DNA of 64,000 bases from positions 38,052,720-38,116,719 of the forward strand of contig OZ018327.1 in the NCBI GenBank assembly GCA_963969495.1. Reading direction: 5' to 3'. Every line of letters starts with the position of its first letter. The stretch's first letter is position 1. Positions 1-11,087 of the stretch are shown here, in pieces. A program made the position numbers and the translations under genes. Origin of the DNA: Ceratothoa steindachneri. Lineage: Eukaryota; Arthropoda; Malacostraca; Isopoda; Cymothoidae. Below the pieces are notes generated by a model. That model saw only the letters and a list, made by a program, of their open reading frames with translations, had not been told where the DNA came from and did not search any database.

Positions 1-42
1 TTTATACTAGCAATACTTGTATAACATTATGTCAAAACAAGC

Positions 43-327
43 ATGCCCGCCCGTCAAAAATGTAGCACTGTTAGGTCTCTTAGAGCTAGGTTCTTTTCTC
101 ATATGGGGATTAGTTGGCGCACAAACAAAATATTAAATAAAAAGGAAAAGTCATCTATTAGGGAACACACCATAAGCTGTAAAACTGACATTTATATTGA
201 GGATTTTCCAGTATTAGCCTTTAACAACAACAAACATTGCCTAAGAACCCTCGAATCTTTATATATCAAACACTACAAACCTACACTCAATGAAGATTTA
301 AGGGCAATATCATTATTAATTAACTAA
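43..327 (+). pseudogene. Penelope-like element, GIY-YIG-type C-terminal fragment
   Basis: A 94-codon open stretch that resembles the C-terminal GIY-YIG endonuclease region of Penelope-like retroelements. It carries a basic segment, then SSIREH, a cysteine-containing stretch, and LRTLESLYIKHYKPTLN near the end, which matches the conserved tail of that domain as I know it. The reverse transcriptase part would lie upstream of the window, so this is only the 3' end of a copy. The ATG at the start is internal to the domain and is probably not a real initiator. PLEs insert by target-primed reverse transcription, and GIY-YIG nicks the target. The family call is inference from motif order; it is weaker than the copy at 1140-2800. 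Confidence 0.55.
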
Positions 328-870
328 TTCTAACTACAGTTTGTTAGTTGGTTTGCTTTTCAACAAACCAAGCGTCACTATAACCTATAAATACTGGCCC
401 CTTGGTAAACCCACCATTCACTCTCTAGGATGGATCCACTTTAGTAAGTACCAAAATTTACCGTTTTTATATTAAATGTTTTTTAACTCTTACAGTCTTT
501 ACAAAATTAAAAACAAAGTTTAAATTTAATATCTTTAAATAATGCCAGGTCAATTTCTTTTATAGTTTTTAATTAATTTCTGCAATAAACCTTAAATTTA
601 TTAACTAATTTTTGAGTCAGTTTTAAAGCAAATTTAACTGTTACCAAGTCATATTTAATAACAAAAAATTTAACTCATAGTACATTTTACTGATATTTTA
701 TAATTGGTCACTATTTAAAATAATTTTTTGTTGGCACTTTCAAGTTTTCTTCAGATGTATTAACTTTGTAAACTTTTTCTAGCCTGAAGATGAAAACTTG
801 TAGTTTTTGAAACGTAGTGAAAAATTAAAAGATGCTGCATCCGTTTATCGTGGCTCTGGGATTTATCCTC

Positions 871-874
<4 letters not shown>
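328..874 (+). other. Probable 3' flank of the Penelope-like copy
   Basis: No reading frame. The stretch contains TATAAATA at 385-392 and, at 784-812, CTGAAGA, a 6-bp hairpin (AAAACT/AGTTTT) and GAAAC. That is the order of hammerhead ribozyme core elements, but the expected cleavage triplet reads GUG, which is not permissive. It is best read as an untranslated or terminal-repeat part of the PLE ending in the (TA)n tract. Confidence 0.35.

Positions 875-915
<41 letters not shown>
875..915. repeat. (TA)n microsatellite
   Basis: About 20 uninterrupted TA units following the presumed PLE 3' flank. Confidence 0.95.
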
Positions 916-917
<2 letters not shown>

Positions 918-929
918 CTGAAGAACTCA

Positions 930-1060
930 ATATCGAGTTATGGTATATGATAGTGAAACCACTGTATAGGAGCATAGAATTTAATTGCGAAACTAGTTTC
1001 GGTTGAAGTTTACCATACCTTCTTCAGTCATATACTGAGACTGAAATGAACAACATAAGT
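930..1060 (-). repeat. Dispersed repeat R, copy 1 (PLE-associated)
   Basis: A roughly 120-bp sequence that recurs in inverted form at 46640-46915. Shared blocks include TGATAGTGAAACCACTGTAT and TAGGAGCAT. Read on the minus strand it lies just 3' of the GIY-YIG part of the PLE at 1140-2800, so it is probably that family's 3' untranslated or terminal repeat. It contains a decayed hammerhead-like motif. Confidence 0.7.
986..1032 (-). ncRNA. Decayed hammerhead-ribozyme-like motif
   Basis: On the minus strand: CTGAAGA (1027-1021, fits CUGANGA), a weakened stem II, GAAA (1000-997), a minimal stem III C-TA-G, and a GUU triplet, which fits NUH. Stem I is reduced to about 3 bp and one stem II arm has lost a base relative to the copy at 46.8 kb. 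Probably inactive. PLEs are known to carry minimal hammerhead motifs. Confidence 0.45.
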
Positions 1061-1139
1061 TATTAAATATCTCAAAATCCCAGCCCCCCTCCCCCGGAGA
1101 AAAAGGGTCATTAATTAAGAGGTGTGGTTCTAAGATCAT

Positions 1140-2800
1140 TAACTAAACTTTATAATCAGGTTCTGGGAATAGGAGCTACATTTAAATTGACCATCCAAAA
1201 GATTAAAATCGGGAATTTCTTCTATTAGTATCAATTCTACAATTTTTCTTTTACGGAAATCTTTACAATTATATATAATTTGGGGCTTTGGATAATCTAG
1301 TTGATGGTTTTAATTGCTAATATGGTTAAAAATACGGGATGTTGTACTTCCTCGCCTGACATCACCTTTGTTTTCGTATATCCGTTTTTGTTTAATGTTC
1401 TCCCAGTCTCTCCTATGTAGAATGAGGGACAGTTAGTGGATCCACACGGAATTGCATATACGCCCTCCTCATTTGGCTGATCCTTGTGCTTGGTCGAAGT
1501 GAAAGATTTAAGGATGGAAAAAGGGTATTTAAACGAGGCTCGACCTGGAGAAATAACTGTTTACTCCTTCGAGGAGGGAAGAGAACGGGAGGGATAGACA
1601 ATTCATGTTTCTTACTTTGTTTTTATCCTTGGGACGGTAGTTTGTAGAGTTAGCTTAAGATAAACTCTCATTGATGATGTGGAGAGGATAATTTAATTCA
1701 ATGAATCCTCTGGTTATATATGTAATCTCGTTTTCTAGAAAGCAAGAATCACATATTCTAAGTGCTCTCAAAAACATACTTGATGCAACGGCTTTTTTAA
1801 TATTAACATCATAATGTGAAAAGAAATGGATATAAGAGTTAGAATGAGTCGGTTTACGGTACATAGTGAACCTAATTTGATCAAAGACTTACAATTTTAA
1901 CATCGAGAAAGGCTATACAATTATCTTTTTCCCCTTCTACCTTAAAATTGATGGTGGGATGGAGGTGGTTAAGATTTTTGAGGAAATCGTCGAATGAATT
2001 TAAACTTTTTATAGGCCAAATCGATATGACATCATCTACATACCTAAACCATACAAAGTTTGATGCGGAATAACAGAAGGGAGTAAATTAACTTCAAAAT
2101 GTTCCATAAAAAGGTTACATAATATGGGCGATAAGGGATTTCCTATGATAAGACCGTATTTCTGACGAAAGAAACCCATTTCAACAATAAATACATTGTC
2201 ACTAACATACAGTTTTACAAGATTTCTAATTTTTATTTTTGCTTCGAGGGAGGTTTAATATCGGATTATCTAATACCTTAGATATAACATCAAGGGATTC
2301 ATTAACTGGAACATTGACGAACAGGCTATCTACATCAAAGCTAACTAAGCGGCTACCTTCTATGTTGATTTTTCTCAATTTTTCAAGGAAATCAGAGGAA
2401 TGGATTATGTGTGAAAGAGAGGTCAATCAAACGGCGTTAGCAAGAAGGGAGGCTAACTACTTCGAGAATTTGTATGCATGAGAGTCAATACACGATATAA
2501 TAGGTCGGAGTGGCGTCCCTCTTTTGTGGGTTTTCGGCATACCATACATACGGGGCAGTGATAGGTTGGTAGGTTTAAAACGACGTAAAAGGTCTGGGTT
2601 GGATCATTGTTGAAGATCTCAATTTTATTATTCAATGGATTGGAAGATAATTTATCATAAATCCTGTCATTTATCCGTATAAGAATTTTTGTCTAACAGA
2701 ACAATTTGGTTAGTTTTATCGGATTTTGTTAACACAATATTTTTGTTAGAATTAAGTAATTTTATTAGTCTCAAAACTATTAGCTATAACTGTACATCTC
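1140..2800 (-). pseudogene. Penelope-like element: reverse transcriptase plus GIY-YIG endonuclease
   Basis: Reading leftward on the minus strand, fragments in shifting frames give an ordered PLE protein. N-terminal: NIVLTKSDKTNQIVLLDK (around 2750-2700). Then the segment with TQTFYVVLNLPTYHCPV near 2580, and SRLVSFDVDSLFVNVPV, the A motif region, near 2340. Next GNPLSPILCNLFMEHFEV near 2110, and the catalytic box YVDD at 2042-2031. After that comes VYRKPTHSNSYIHFFSHYD near 1850. The GIY-YIG domain follows: GVYAIPC (about 1463-1445) and FYIGETG (about 1425-1409). At least four frameshifts and several stops make it a dead copy. Motif order is exactly that of GIY-YIG-bearing PLEs. The repeat at 930-1060 is its likely 3' end. 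Confidence 0.85.
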
Positions 2801-3189
2801 AAATGGTATTAATTTCTTAGAAACACCCTGAATTATTAGTTTACCTATTCTTGTTACACACTTATTTCTTTACCCCCAAATAAACCTATCTCTGTGTGTA
2901 TCTACGATTCGTACAGGTTTAATCAAATAAACCTCAAAGCCACCTGCACTCGAATACAAATTCACAACACAGGAAAGAATATGAAAGATCTTCCTCTTTC
3001 CGCAATCATCATCTGCTAAGGGTGAATGTAAAGAGTGATAAGAAAGTGGGAAAGGAAGATGAGCACCGCATTTGCACAAATGAATTTAGGGAAGTAATCG
3101 CTGGGATTATTTTCTTTTTATCCTTATCCTTTCTGGTGCCCAGTTAAGTTGAAGTTCTTATCTTTAGTTTTATTCAGATAATTTTTACA
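2801..3189. other. No recognisable feature
   Basis: AT-rich sequence with only a short minus-strand open stretch (2870-3079) that shows no motif I recognise. Confidence 0.5.
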
Positions 3190-4085
3190 TTAAAATATAC
3201 TCAAGTTGATTTTTAGACATTAACTGACTTACTTTTCACTCCTCGGCTTGGTAGACAATTCCTTTGAGCTATGGCCATGTTGAAGCTCTTGTTTGCCAAT
3301 TTTAGTCCATTTTTACGAATGTTTGTTCTATCATCCATTAAAGACAGCAGTTTATAATTAATATTACTCAATCACTTTAGTATTATAAACACTTAAGTCA
3401 GTCTACGTAATCGCCGACTTACAAGTGATAATTGGTCTAAGGATCGAAGTCTTTCTTCCCACAGTTTATTCCTTAGTTCGTTAATAAGTTTGTTTGTGAT
3501 TCGTTTCACCCGTTCTAGCAGCGCTAAGTAATTTATTCACGTTGTGAGACCAAAACTGATTTGTATAGTCGAATGAGGACCTATGAAAGATTTATATAGA
3601 TTCCCTATCCTATCAGATTATTTAGAAGCTTCCATACATTGTTTTGAACATTTGAGAGGTCTTTCTTAACTAAGATTCACATCTCCCTTGCTAATTTTAC
3701 CAACTTGAATTTCCCCCGTCATTTAGTAATATCCTTTTAAATTTCGCCCAAGTACAGAACCTTGGGTTTATGTATTTTAAAATTCATCTACTATTTATCT
3801 CCCGACTCAACAGTTTCATTTAGGTTTCGTTTTGCTAGTGAATTTTGAGTTTTACTAAGCAAACCTTAATTAAAATTATTTATACTATTAATAAAAGAGC
3901 GCCAAGTACTGATCCTTGGGAAACTCCGTTTATAACACGGGCCCAGTAGAACTTGCGGCGTTTGCGACAACTCGCTGCAAACGATTTGAAAGCCAATTTT
4001 CTATCCCTATAAAAAGTTTTCCTCTTATTCTATCTGCATCTATAAGACGCCCGATCCTACGGCCACAACGTTGTTCGCTCATAAC
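3190..4085 (-). pseudogene. CR1-type LINE relic (RT and C-terminal part)
   Basis: On the minus strand, the segment around 3930-3890 reads GVSQGSVLGALL, matching the GVPQGSVLGPLLF motif of CR1/jockey-type reverse transcriptases. Further leftward come NKLWEERLRSLDQLSLVSRR (about 3480-3410) and a C-terminal tail with DRTNIRKNGLKLANKSFN and LPSRGVKSKSVNV (about 3340-3210). These match the conserved CR1 tail seen in the better copy at 51990-54160. The FADD region between them is unreadable, and frames shift several times. An old, heavily mutated copy. Confidence 0.75.
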
Positions 4086-4147
4086 TAACGCTCATTAACG
4101 CGAGTGCGTAAACTGTCGGGCGCGCGCGGTAAAACGTTTACTCATTG

Positions 4148-4206
4148 TAAGTATATTATACGATATTATATAATATTATATGATATTGTATGATATTATA
4201 TGATAG
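4148..4206. repeat. Short AT-rich tandem repeat
   Basis: Imperfect repeats of TATGATATTATA, about five units, followed by a short GA run. Confidence 0.7.
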
Positions 4207-4335
4207 AGAGAGTGCGTAGCTCTCCTAAATCTGCCTTCACCCAACATATAATAATAATACTCTGCAAGTAAAGATATTTTTGTACCACAAAATAAGAATT
4301 TCAAACAAGATGGATCTGTAATTATTTGTAACACT

Positions 4336-4372
4336 ACCTTTTATCCCGGGCAACGCCGGGCACCGAGGCTAA
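4336..4372 (+). mobile_element. Helitron-like 3' terminus
   Basis: A GC-rich hairpin CCCGGGCAACGCCGGG (4345-4360) is followed eight bases later by CTAA (4369-4372) and then T. Helitrons end in a short hairpin about 10 bp before CTRR and insert between A and T, so the geometry fits. The 5' TC end and any Rep/helicase protein are not visible; the body may be the 4090-4335 stretch or may be truncated. Confidence 0.5.
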
Positions 4373-4775
4373 TTGGCTATAAGTTTCAGTAATGCATTTT
4401 TACATGCAGGATAACGAAGGCTATTTGAAAGTCTTGGTAATCCATACCCACTGTTTTGTGCTCACCGTAGATAACCCCCCCCGCCCCAACATTTTGTAAA
4501 CAAAAAATCCACTCGATGAGTTGAACACAAGTGTCGTAGCCGAAATGCATACGGTGTCCATAATTAGATCATTTGAATCGTGATTGTTCAGTCTCCTTTC
4601 TCTAGTTATGATTCTAACAGTTTACTAATAATTAATGTTAAACCCATAGGCGATAGGTGTTACTAAGATCATTTGTCTCTTTTTTACAGAAGATTTAGGT
4701 TACATTTATTTCTAATCTATAAGAATAGATGGGACAAGAAAAAGAACAGAATGGGTTGAAAAGATAATAACTATA

Positions 4776-4995
4776 GGGTGGTCCGAAAATCTTGCCACTC
4801 CTTCCCGAAAAGTAATAAAAACAATAAAGGAACAATATAATAATACCACCACATGCTTTTGCCAAAGGGCACACGATCATGTGCCCACGCACTTACAATC
4901 AACCACTCTTCCTAACTGTAGGAGCTCGTGTCAATTATCTGAAATAGAAAATTAAAACAATATTTACAGGAGGTGACAAGAATTTCGGACCACCC
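4776..4995. mobile_element. Tc1/mariner-type MITE, 220 bp
   Basis: Left end GGGTGGTCCGAAAATCTTG and right end CAAGAATTTCGGACCACCC are inverted repeats with one mismatch over 19 bp. TA dinucleotides at 4774-4775 and 4996-4997 give the expected TA target duplication. No transposase inside. The minus-strand open stretch overlapping it is judged spurious. Confidence 0.85.
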
Positions 4996-4997
4996 TA

Positions 4998-6400
4998 ATA
5001 ATCAACTTTAAGAGCTAGGGATGACCAGTTGGCATGGCGGCCTTTAGCAACTAATTCCTATAAAAGATAAGGTTACGGAATTAGTAACTTGGAATATAAA
5101 GTATTAGTTTGTCTAGAAATTAATGCCATTTTCTTAAAATGGAAGTGAAATAGTTTTTAATGTACAAAATTACATCTATTCATCCAATAAGTTTCCAACA
5201 TTATTGGCAATGCTCTTCCATTGTTTATCTAAGGAGTGGAACCTTTCTTGAAGAATTAATTCGGGTTTGATGAAATATATGCTTTGAAATCCGCCCCTAC
5301 CACCACATCAGTGTAAACTTCGCCATTTTGGATGATGTTGTAATGACTTCAAAAATAATATTGATGCAAATTCCGGTGAATATTAATGATGAGAAAAAAC
5401 TTCCCAACCTAATGCAATATTATTTGATTAGGTCAAACACGTCACCCATTATCATAAGGTAGGAGGCCGCCCTTAGGCTTGACCAGTCATTGACGTTTTT
5501 GCTGAAGATCTTCATTTTACTTTTCCTTTCTTTTTAACATTTATGACGAGAAAACTTTTTGTTTATTATTGAGGAACTGTATAAACTCCTTCCACAACCC
5601 AGCCAATGCAGAGTTGTTGAAGAGCAAGCAAGTTCAGGAGTATGAATCGGTTTGTGATCAAGCCAGTCTTTGGTACTTATTATTGCAGTAAAGACACCAT
5701 TTTTTATCTCCCGTAACAATTATGCCCCTAAATGGCTCACCCGCATTTCTAGTGATTAGACAGAAAGAAAAATTCACCCGCTGTAAACGTTGTATTACAA
5801 ACAATTTATGGATCACCCAAAACACCATTTATTTACCTTAGAAAAGGCATTGGCATTACGATAGGTATCTAGGATCTTGCAAAGATGAAGGATCGTATTT
5901 TTTTTAAACTTAATATAATCTAACCGCAAGCTCTTATGGGGAGATTGTTTTGAGGAAAGTGAGAGAGGGAAGTGGGGGTAATGGGGATTATAGTGTGACA
6001 CGGGGGAAGATGAAGGCGAGATCCCAGAGAAACAGGTTTAGGATGTCGTGTTATAGGATGGCCTAAATCCTTCGCCCCACCGCTCCTTGTCTTGTCGTGA
6101 TTTTCGCCCTGTGAACGAAGACTCCAGACATAGCCTCGTTGCAACTCTGCATTTCACTTATAAATTGCAAGCTTCGAGGAAAAGTGGTTTGCTGTCTAGC
6201 CCACTGCGGACCACGAAGTCAATAGACATTCTGGAATGGGCCCGGGTTACAACCTGTGGGGTGGTACTCATCCTAACCTGTGGGTCCAGTCAGGACCGCA
6301 GAGAGACTTTACACCCGTTTATGTATAGTTGGGAGTAACTGAATAACCAAAACCTATTAGAAGGGCGGCACCCTCAGGTGGATGTCGTTGATTCGTCCAC
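4998..6400. other. No recognisable gene
   Basis: AT-rich to about 5.9 kb, then base composition becomes more GC-rich up to about 6.4 kb. Several short open stretches overlap on both strands, but none shows a motif I can name. Confidence 0.4.
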
Positions 6401-6429
6401 CATCAATCATCAAGTCCGCCACGTTTTTA

Positions 6430-7576
6430 CATACTCTTGAAGAGCCGATCCAGGTCCATACTCATATTTTCACCTCTCATGGGAGTCATATTTTTTCGAG
6501 GTGTGGTCAGCAGCGGGGTGGGAGACTTTCTCCAGCCAATTCAGTACCGCATGATCAAGAAAAAAATACACGCAATGGCTGGCGAGACCACCATACGCCT
6601 CCTCCATAACAGCAATACAAAATGCACCCTACCACTCGCACAAACACTTCGACTCTCTTGCACACTCAACTCAACACCAACATCACCAACATTCTCAACA
6701 CACACACACTGGGTAGACACTTCGTTTCAGGTCTTCAGGGGATGCCCATAATTTTCACATACGCGTAAAAGCTGCTCTTGCAGACGCAGAACATTACACC
6801 ACACTGTTAGACTCAGATACAAAACGACATCAAATACGCATAAGACGCACCAATCCTTTCTGGCTGGAAGTTACCACAAAAGAGATACCAAACTGAAAAA
6901 TGATTACGGTTAGGACGCAATCCAACACATTTACTACAACCGCACCAAAGAATGGGTCGTTATAACACTATTTGAAGACAAACACACAAACACACTGCTA
7001 GTTTAGGGGATTAAGGTCCTCGGACTTTCACACTAGCACAACAAATAGAACAACAACACAATATACTCCCACACCAATGTCTGCGTTAGTACAGGACTGG
7101 TCAGTGGATAAACTCGTGGAAGGCCGAGCTTGTCTGCTCAAAATGCAGGGAAAGGGAAGCACTTTTAGATCATATACAAAAGCACTGCCCTCCGAGGTGT
7201 GAACTGCGGTGGTAGCCACATTGCTGCCAGCATAAGGTCTCCATACCTCATGAATAGCGCGCGGATGGCGTATCGCAGCTATCGAGGCCACAACATATCC
7301 CCACTCTCTTTTTATCTCCACTACCCATAAACCGACTCATACCCCCACTTTCACAAGAACATACACTTTGATTACCGGCACTTCCAGAGCCACCCAACCC
7401 ACCACACCGGTCAAAACGCTCACACCAATACTTACACCAATACACCACCAAGTACATCACAGCAACCCCAAGACCCAACTGGCCATTGTGGTCCCAAGGT
7501 GTCAAAAGACACGTTTGGGGTCACCTCAATTTATACACCTTTATGCAGCGAACGGTTCTGGGCAAATTGTCTTTCC
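6430..7576 (+). other. Decayed coding-like sequence of unknown family
   Basis: Composition and codon texture differ from the AT-rich surroundings. Plus-strand reading across shifting frames yields protein-like pieces: KAALADAEHYTTLLDSDTKR (about 6770-6830), RIRRTNPFWLEVTTKEIP (about 6840-6890), and ALVQDWSVDKLVEGRACLLK with GKGSTF (about 7080-7165). TAVVATLLPA follows near 7205. Frames switch several times and stops occur, so if it was a gene it is dead. I do not recognise the protein and assign no function. It runs directly into the 40-bp minisatellite. It could be part of an unidentified mobile element or an old viral insertion; nothing seen decides this. Confidence 0.35.
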
Positions 7577-8372
7577 CGAGATGGTGTCCGCTCTAATAGA
7601 TGAACACAAATATGCACGAGATAGTGTTCGCTCTAATACATGAACAAAAAAACGCACGAGATGGTGTTCGATCTAATACATGAACACAAAAACGTCCTAG
7701 ATGGTGTTCGCTCTAATATATGAACACAAACACGCATGAGATGATGTTCGCTCAAAACATGAACACAAAAACGCACGAGATGGTGTTCGATCTAATACAT
7801 CAACAGAAAAACGTCTGAGATGTTGTTCGCTCTAATATATGAACACAAACACGTACGAGATGGTGTTCGCTCTAATACATGAACACAAAAACGCATGAAA
7901 TGTTGTTCGCTCTAATACATGAACACAAAAACGCACGAGATGGTGTTCGCTCTAATACATGAACACAAACACGCACGAGATGGTGTTCGCTCTAATACAT
8001 CAACACAAAAATGCATGAGATGGTGTTCTTTCTAATATATGAACACAAAAACGCACGAAATGGTGTTGGATCTAATACATGAACACAAAATCGCACGAGA
8101 TGGTGTTCGCTCTAATACATGAACACAAAAACGCACGAGATGGTTTTCGCTCTAATACATGAACACAAACACGCACGAGATGGTGTTTGATCTAATACAT
8201 GAACACAAAAACGTCCTAGATGGTGTTCGCTCTAATATATGAACACAAACACGCACGAGATGATGTTCGTTCTAATACATGAACACAAAAACGCACGAGA
8301 TGTTCGTTCTACTGCATGGACACAAAAACGCACGAGATGGTGTTCGCTCTAATACATGAACACAAAGGCGCA
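7577..8372. repeat. Minisatellite, 40-bp unit, about 20 copies
   Basis: Head-to-tail copies of a 40-bp unit built from AGATGGTGTTCGCTCTAATA followed by CATGAACACAAAAACGCACG. Units differ by scattered substitutions, and one near 8300 is shortened. Because 40 is not a multiple of 3, the array cannot encode a repeated peptide in one frame. Confidence 0.95.
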
Positions 8373-8777
8373 CGACTACCACTCCTCCCCACACCTGGAT
8401 ACACGCTACCCCTTTTTAATCTGAAGAATTGTATGGGTATCGCGTATAAGTGGGGTTAGATGGGAATACTTTTGTTTCAGCGACGTGGTGGTTTGGTGTA
8501 TGGGGATGGTTTTCGTACAGGCAATTGTGAAGGTGAGGGTACTATTTTGGACTGTTTGTATCTTGTATAGATGTTATTAGATTTGATTAGCACTGAAGTA
8601 GTGGATGCGTAGATTAACGTGTATGTGCTGAATGAATAAAATGTTTTTAACTATAACATATTATTGATAAAGAAAGTAGTTGATGAAAGTTATGTAAGAT
8701 AAAAATATATGATCCTAGAATTCCTTCTAGAGAAAATATAGAAAATAAATCTCAGAGCATTTATTCTACCTCACCCA

Positions 8778-8781
<4 letters not shown>
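8373..8781. other. Flank of minisatellite with AATAAA
   Basis: No frame. The sequence becomes GT-rich and contains AATAAA at about 8634, which could be a polyadenylation signal for the decayed unit upstream on the plus strand. This is weak on its own. Confidence 0.25.

Positions 8782-8857
<76 letters not shown>
8782..8857. repeat. (TA)n microsatellite
   Basis: About 38 TA units. A unique stretch of about 138 bp separates it from the next (TA)n tract. Confidence 0.95.
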
Positions 8858-8859
<2 letters not shown>

Positions 8860-8991
8860 CTTAATGATGACTAGGACATGTTCTGCAGGGGAGAGGATGA
8901 GGTGAATTGTCGTGAATGTCAAATCACACCTCAAATCTTGTCAATTAATGCATTGTACGCTTTACCCATAATTGCAATCAACAGAAGACAC

Positions 8992-8995
<4 letters not shown>

Positions 8996-9064
<69 letters not shown>

Positions 9065-9069
9065 TATAT
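8996..9069. repeat. (TA)n microsatellite
   Basis: About 35 TA units with one TACA interruption near the right end. Confidence 0.95.
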
Positions 9070-9439
9070 GCGTGGGCAAATGTTTTCAGACTCCTGAATT
9101 CTTTTCCTTTGGTACGTCTATGAATATATGGGTGTATGTTTGGATGAATGTGTCCAATACATCTGCCATGCAAAATAAAAGTACAAGATTTCTTATAAAC
9201 TTTTTTGAAGTATCTAAAATAGCGATGCTATTGAAATGTATGAAATCCTGGTATCTGTATGCGATATTTTACTCAAATATCTTCATATAACATCATATTT
9301 GTTAATTAATATGATATTACATGTTGACAAGTTCTGATAATGGAAAAAATGCATAACTATACCATGAGGGAAAGAAGTTTGATATTTACGATGAGGTATT
9401 AGCTGTCAAAAAATCACCCAGAGGGTCGGCGGACTACAT

Positions 9440-10385
9440 TTGGGTGTTGCAGAAGCGTTGATGAAGATCCAAGAGAGTGGGAACATCCCATACTGACATC
9501 GTTGGGCCTCCCCATGTTCAACAGATTAAACTTAATTCGTTTTCACTTCGCGAAAGGGTAGCTATTTTCCTTCTTACGTTCAGCACGCAACGTGATGACA
9601 TGTCTCAAGGTCACATGAGCCTTCGAGATCGTAAGAATACTGCTATCCATCTATAACGTAAATGGATGGAAGGCTGCTAAGTTAATGTATCCGTTAGAAC
9701 AGTCCGTCGCAGACAGCACAAAGCCTGAAGTCATGTTAAGCCTCCCGGAAGCCCGTAATCCAATTTCAGCAAAAGCGATGTCGACTGGCTTGGGTGCGCG
9801 CTAACGGCAACAGGACCCTTCGTCAATGGGGACGTTTCTTATGATTCGACGAGTCCACTTTCTAGTTGTTCTCGATCCCAGGCAAAGGTTAGAGTCCGCA
9901 GGAGATCGGGGGACCATGGAATCGAGAGTGCATCGTATCCATTTTGTAATGGTATGAAGCTGCATGTCAAGGTCAAAGATGGATCGTCTCACCGTTTTTG
10001 ATGGCACCATAAATTCAGAGAAGTACCAAGCTCTCCTGGGAGATTACACACTACCATAAACCTAAACCATTTCCAGAAATACCCGGAATGTGATTTTCCT
10101 GCAGGAAAATGACTCATGTCACAGGTCTGCGTTCACTAGACAAGGGTTCTGTGACAACAATATCACGGTGATGTAGAAACCACCTCAGTTCCAGGATATG
10201 AATCCTCTGGGAAACCTTTGGAAGGACCAGAAAGAAACAGTAAGACGTCATCAACAAAAAGTGGGCAAGCATCATGCCCCTTAGGGGGTTGTACCTTCGT
10301 CAAGAGCAGGCATTGATGAATGGATACTCACATTGCTCAATGCCAAGGGACTCTAGACACGCTACTGAGCTTCTTGTATCTGTTT
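9440..10385 (+). pseudogene. Tc1-like transposase relic
   Basis: A plus-strand transposase in broken frames. The first catalytic region reads FDESTF (about 9850), matching the SDESxF box. LTVFDGTINSEKYQALL follows near 9990-10035. The second catalytic region is QENDSCHRSAFTRQGFCDNN (about 10100-10160), in place of QDNDPCH; the QEND spelling may reflect mutation next to the Asp. The third is FQDMNPLGNLWKDQKETVRR (about 10190-10245), where SPDMNPIENLW is usual. The C-terminal tail runs to about 10385. Many stops. DD34E-type spacing is likely but not exact because of indels. Confidence 0.8.
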
Positions 10386-10394
10386 AAATTTTTT

Positions 10395-10690
10395 TCCCAT
10401 TAATCCTCGAGTCACGTCGCTTTTGAATGAGGGAGACGATTTGTATGGGCAATCCTTCGTGCCATATAACTCGGGGGATGAACTCTTCACATCACCGCAT
10501 CTATATCTTACACTTGTTTTTCGATTGCGTAATGACGTTTGGGTGGAGATTTTCTGCCTATTCCAGTCTAATTTTGTTCTCCTACTTATTTCCTTTCCAC
10601 CACTCCAATCAAGAGTGCCAAACTGTCCTAATTAGACGCACGCTTGTATCTGCGCCCAAATTTGATGGTTTATCATCTACAAATCTAACG
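10395..10690 (+). repeat. Dispersed repeat D, copy 1
   Basis: Shares several blocks with 41064-41385 in the same orientation: TTAATCCTCGAG, AGACGATTTGTATGGGC, ATCTATATCTTACACTT-like, and AATTAGACG. Roughly three quarters of positions agree by eye. Translated shadows of both copies also look alike, including SQTVVIRR-type pieces, but no known domain is visible. Confidence 0.7.
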
Positions 10691-11087
10691 ATCATAATTT
10701 TGGTCTTTGAACAATTATTTTCATTCTCACTAAGGATGTGGTTAAACCATGAACTAAAATGTTTACTGAACACGAGGAAAATTATTCGATAACAACAACA
10801 AAGAAAATTTGGTTTAAATATATCCCGTTAATTTCGATTCTCCTCAGTTCCAAGTTTGAGTCTGGAATATCTTAAGCAATGCTGTAAATAGTTTGAGGGA
10901 TCTGGAGTCTTCTTGTCTCACTCCTTGGTTTTATTTCTTTTGTGCATAGAGGAAAATGTTAATTAACTGTGTATGAATGAGTGTATGTTAATGTAGGTGT
11001 TACTAACTTATTGATTTCCTATCTCTTACTGTAGTGCAGCTGCGTTTACTGAATTATTTAATTGGCTTTTTCATTGGTGACCCCGGA
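10691..11087. other. No recognisable feature
   Basis: AT-rich sequence without a supported element. Confidence 0.5.

Noticed and set aside
7577..8372. CRISPR-like array because of regular repeats
   Set aside because: No unique spacers between repeats; units are contiguous 40-bp tandem copies in eukaryotic DNA.
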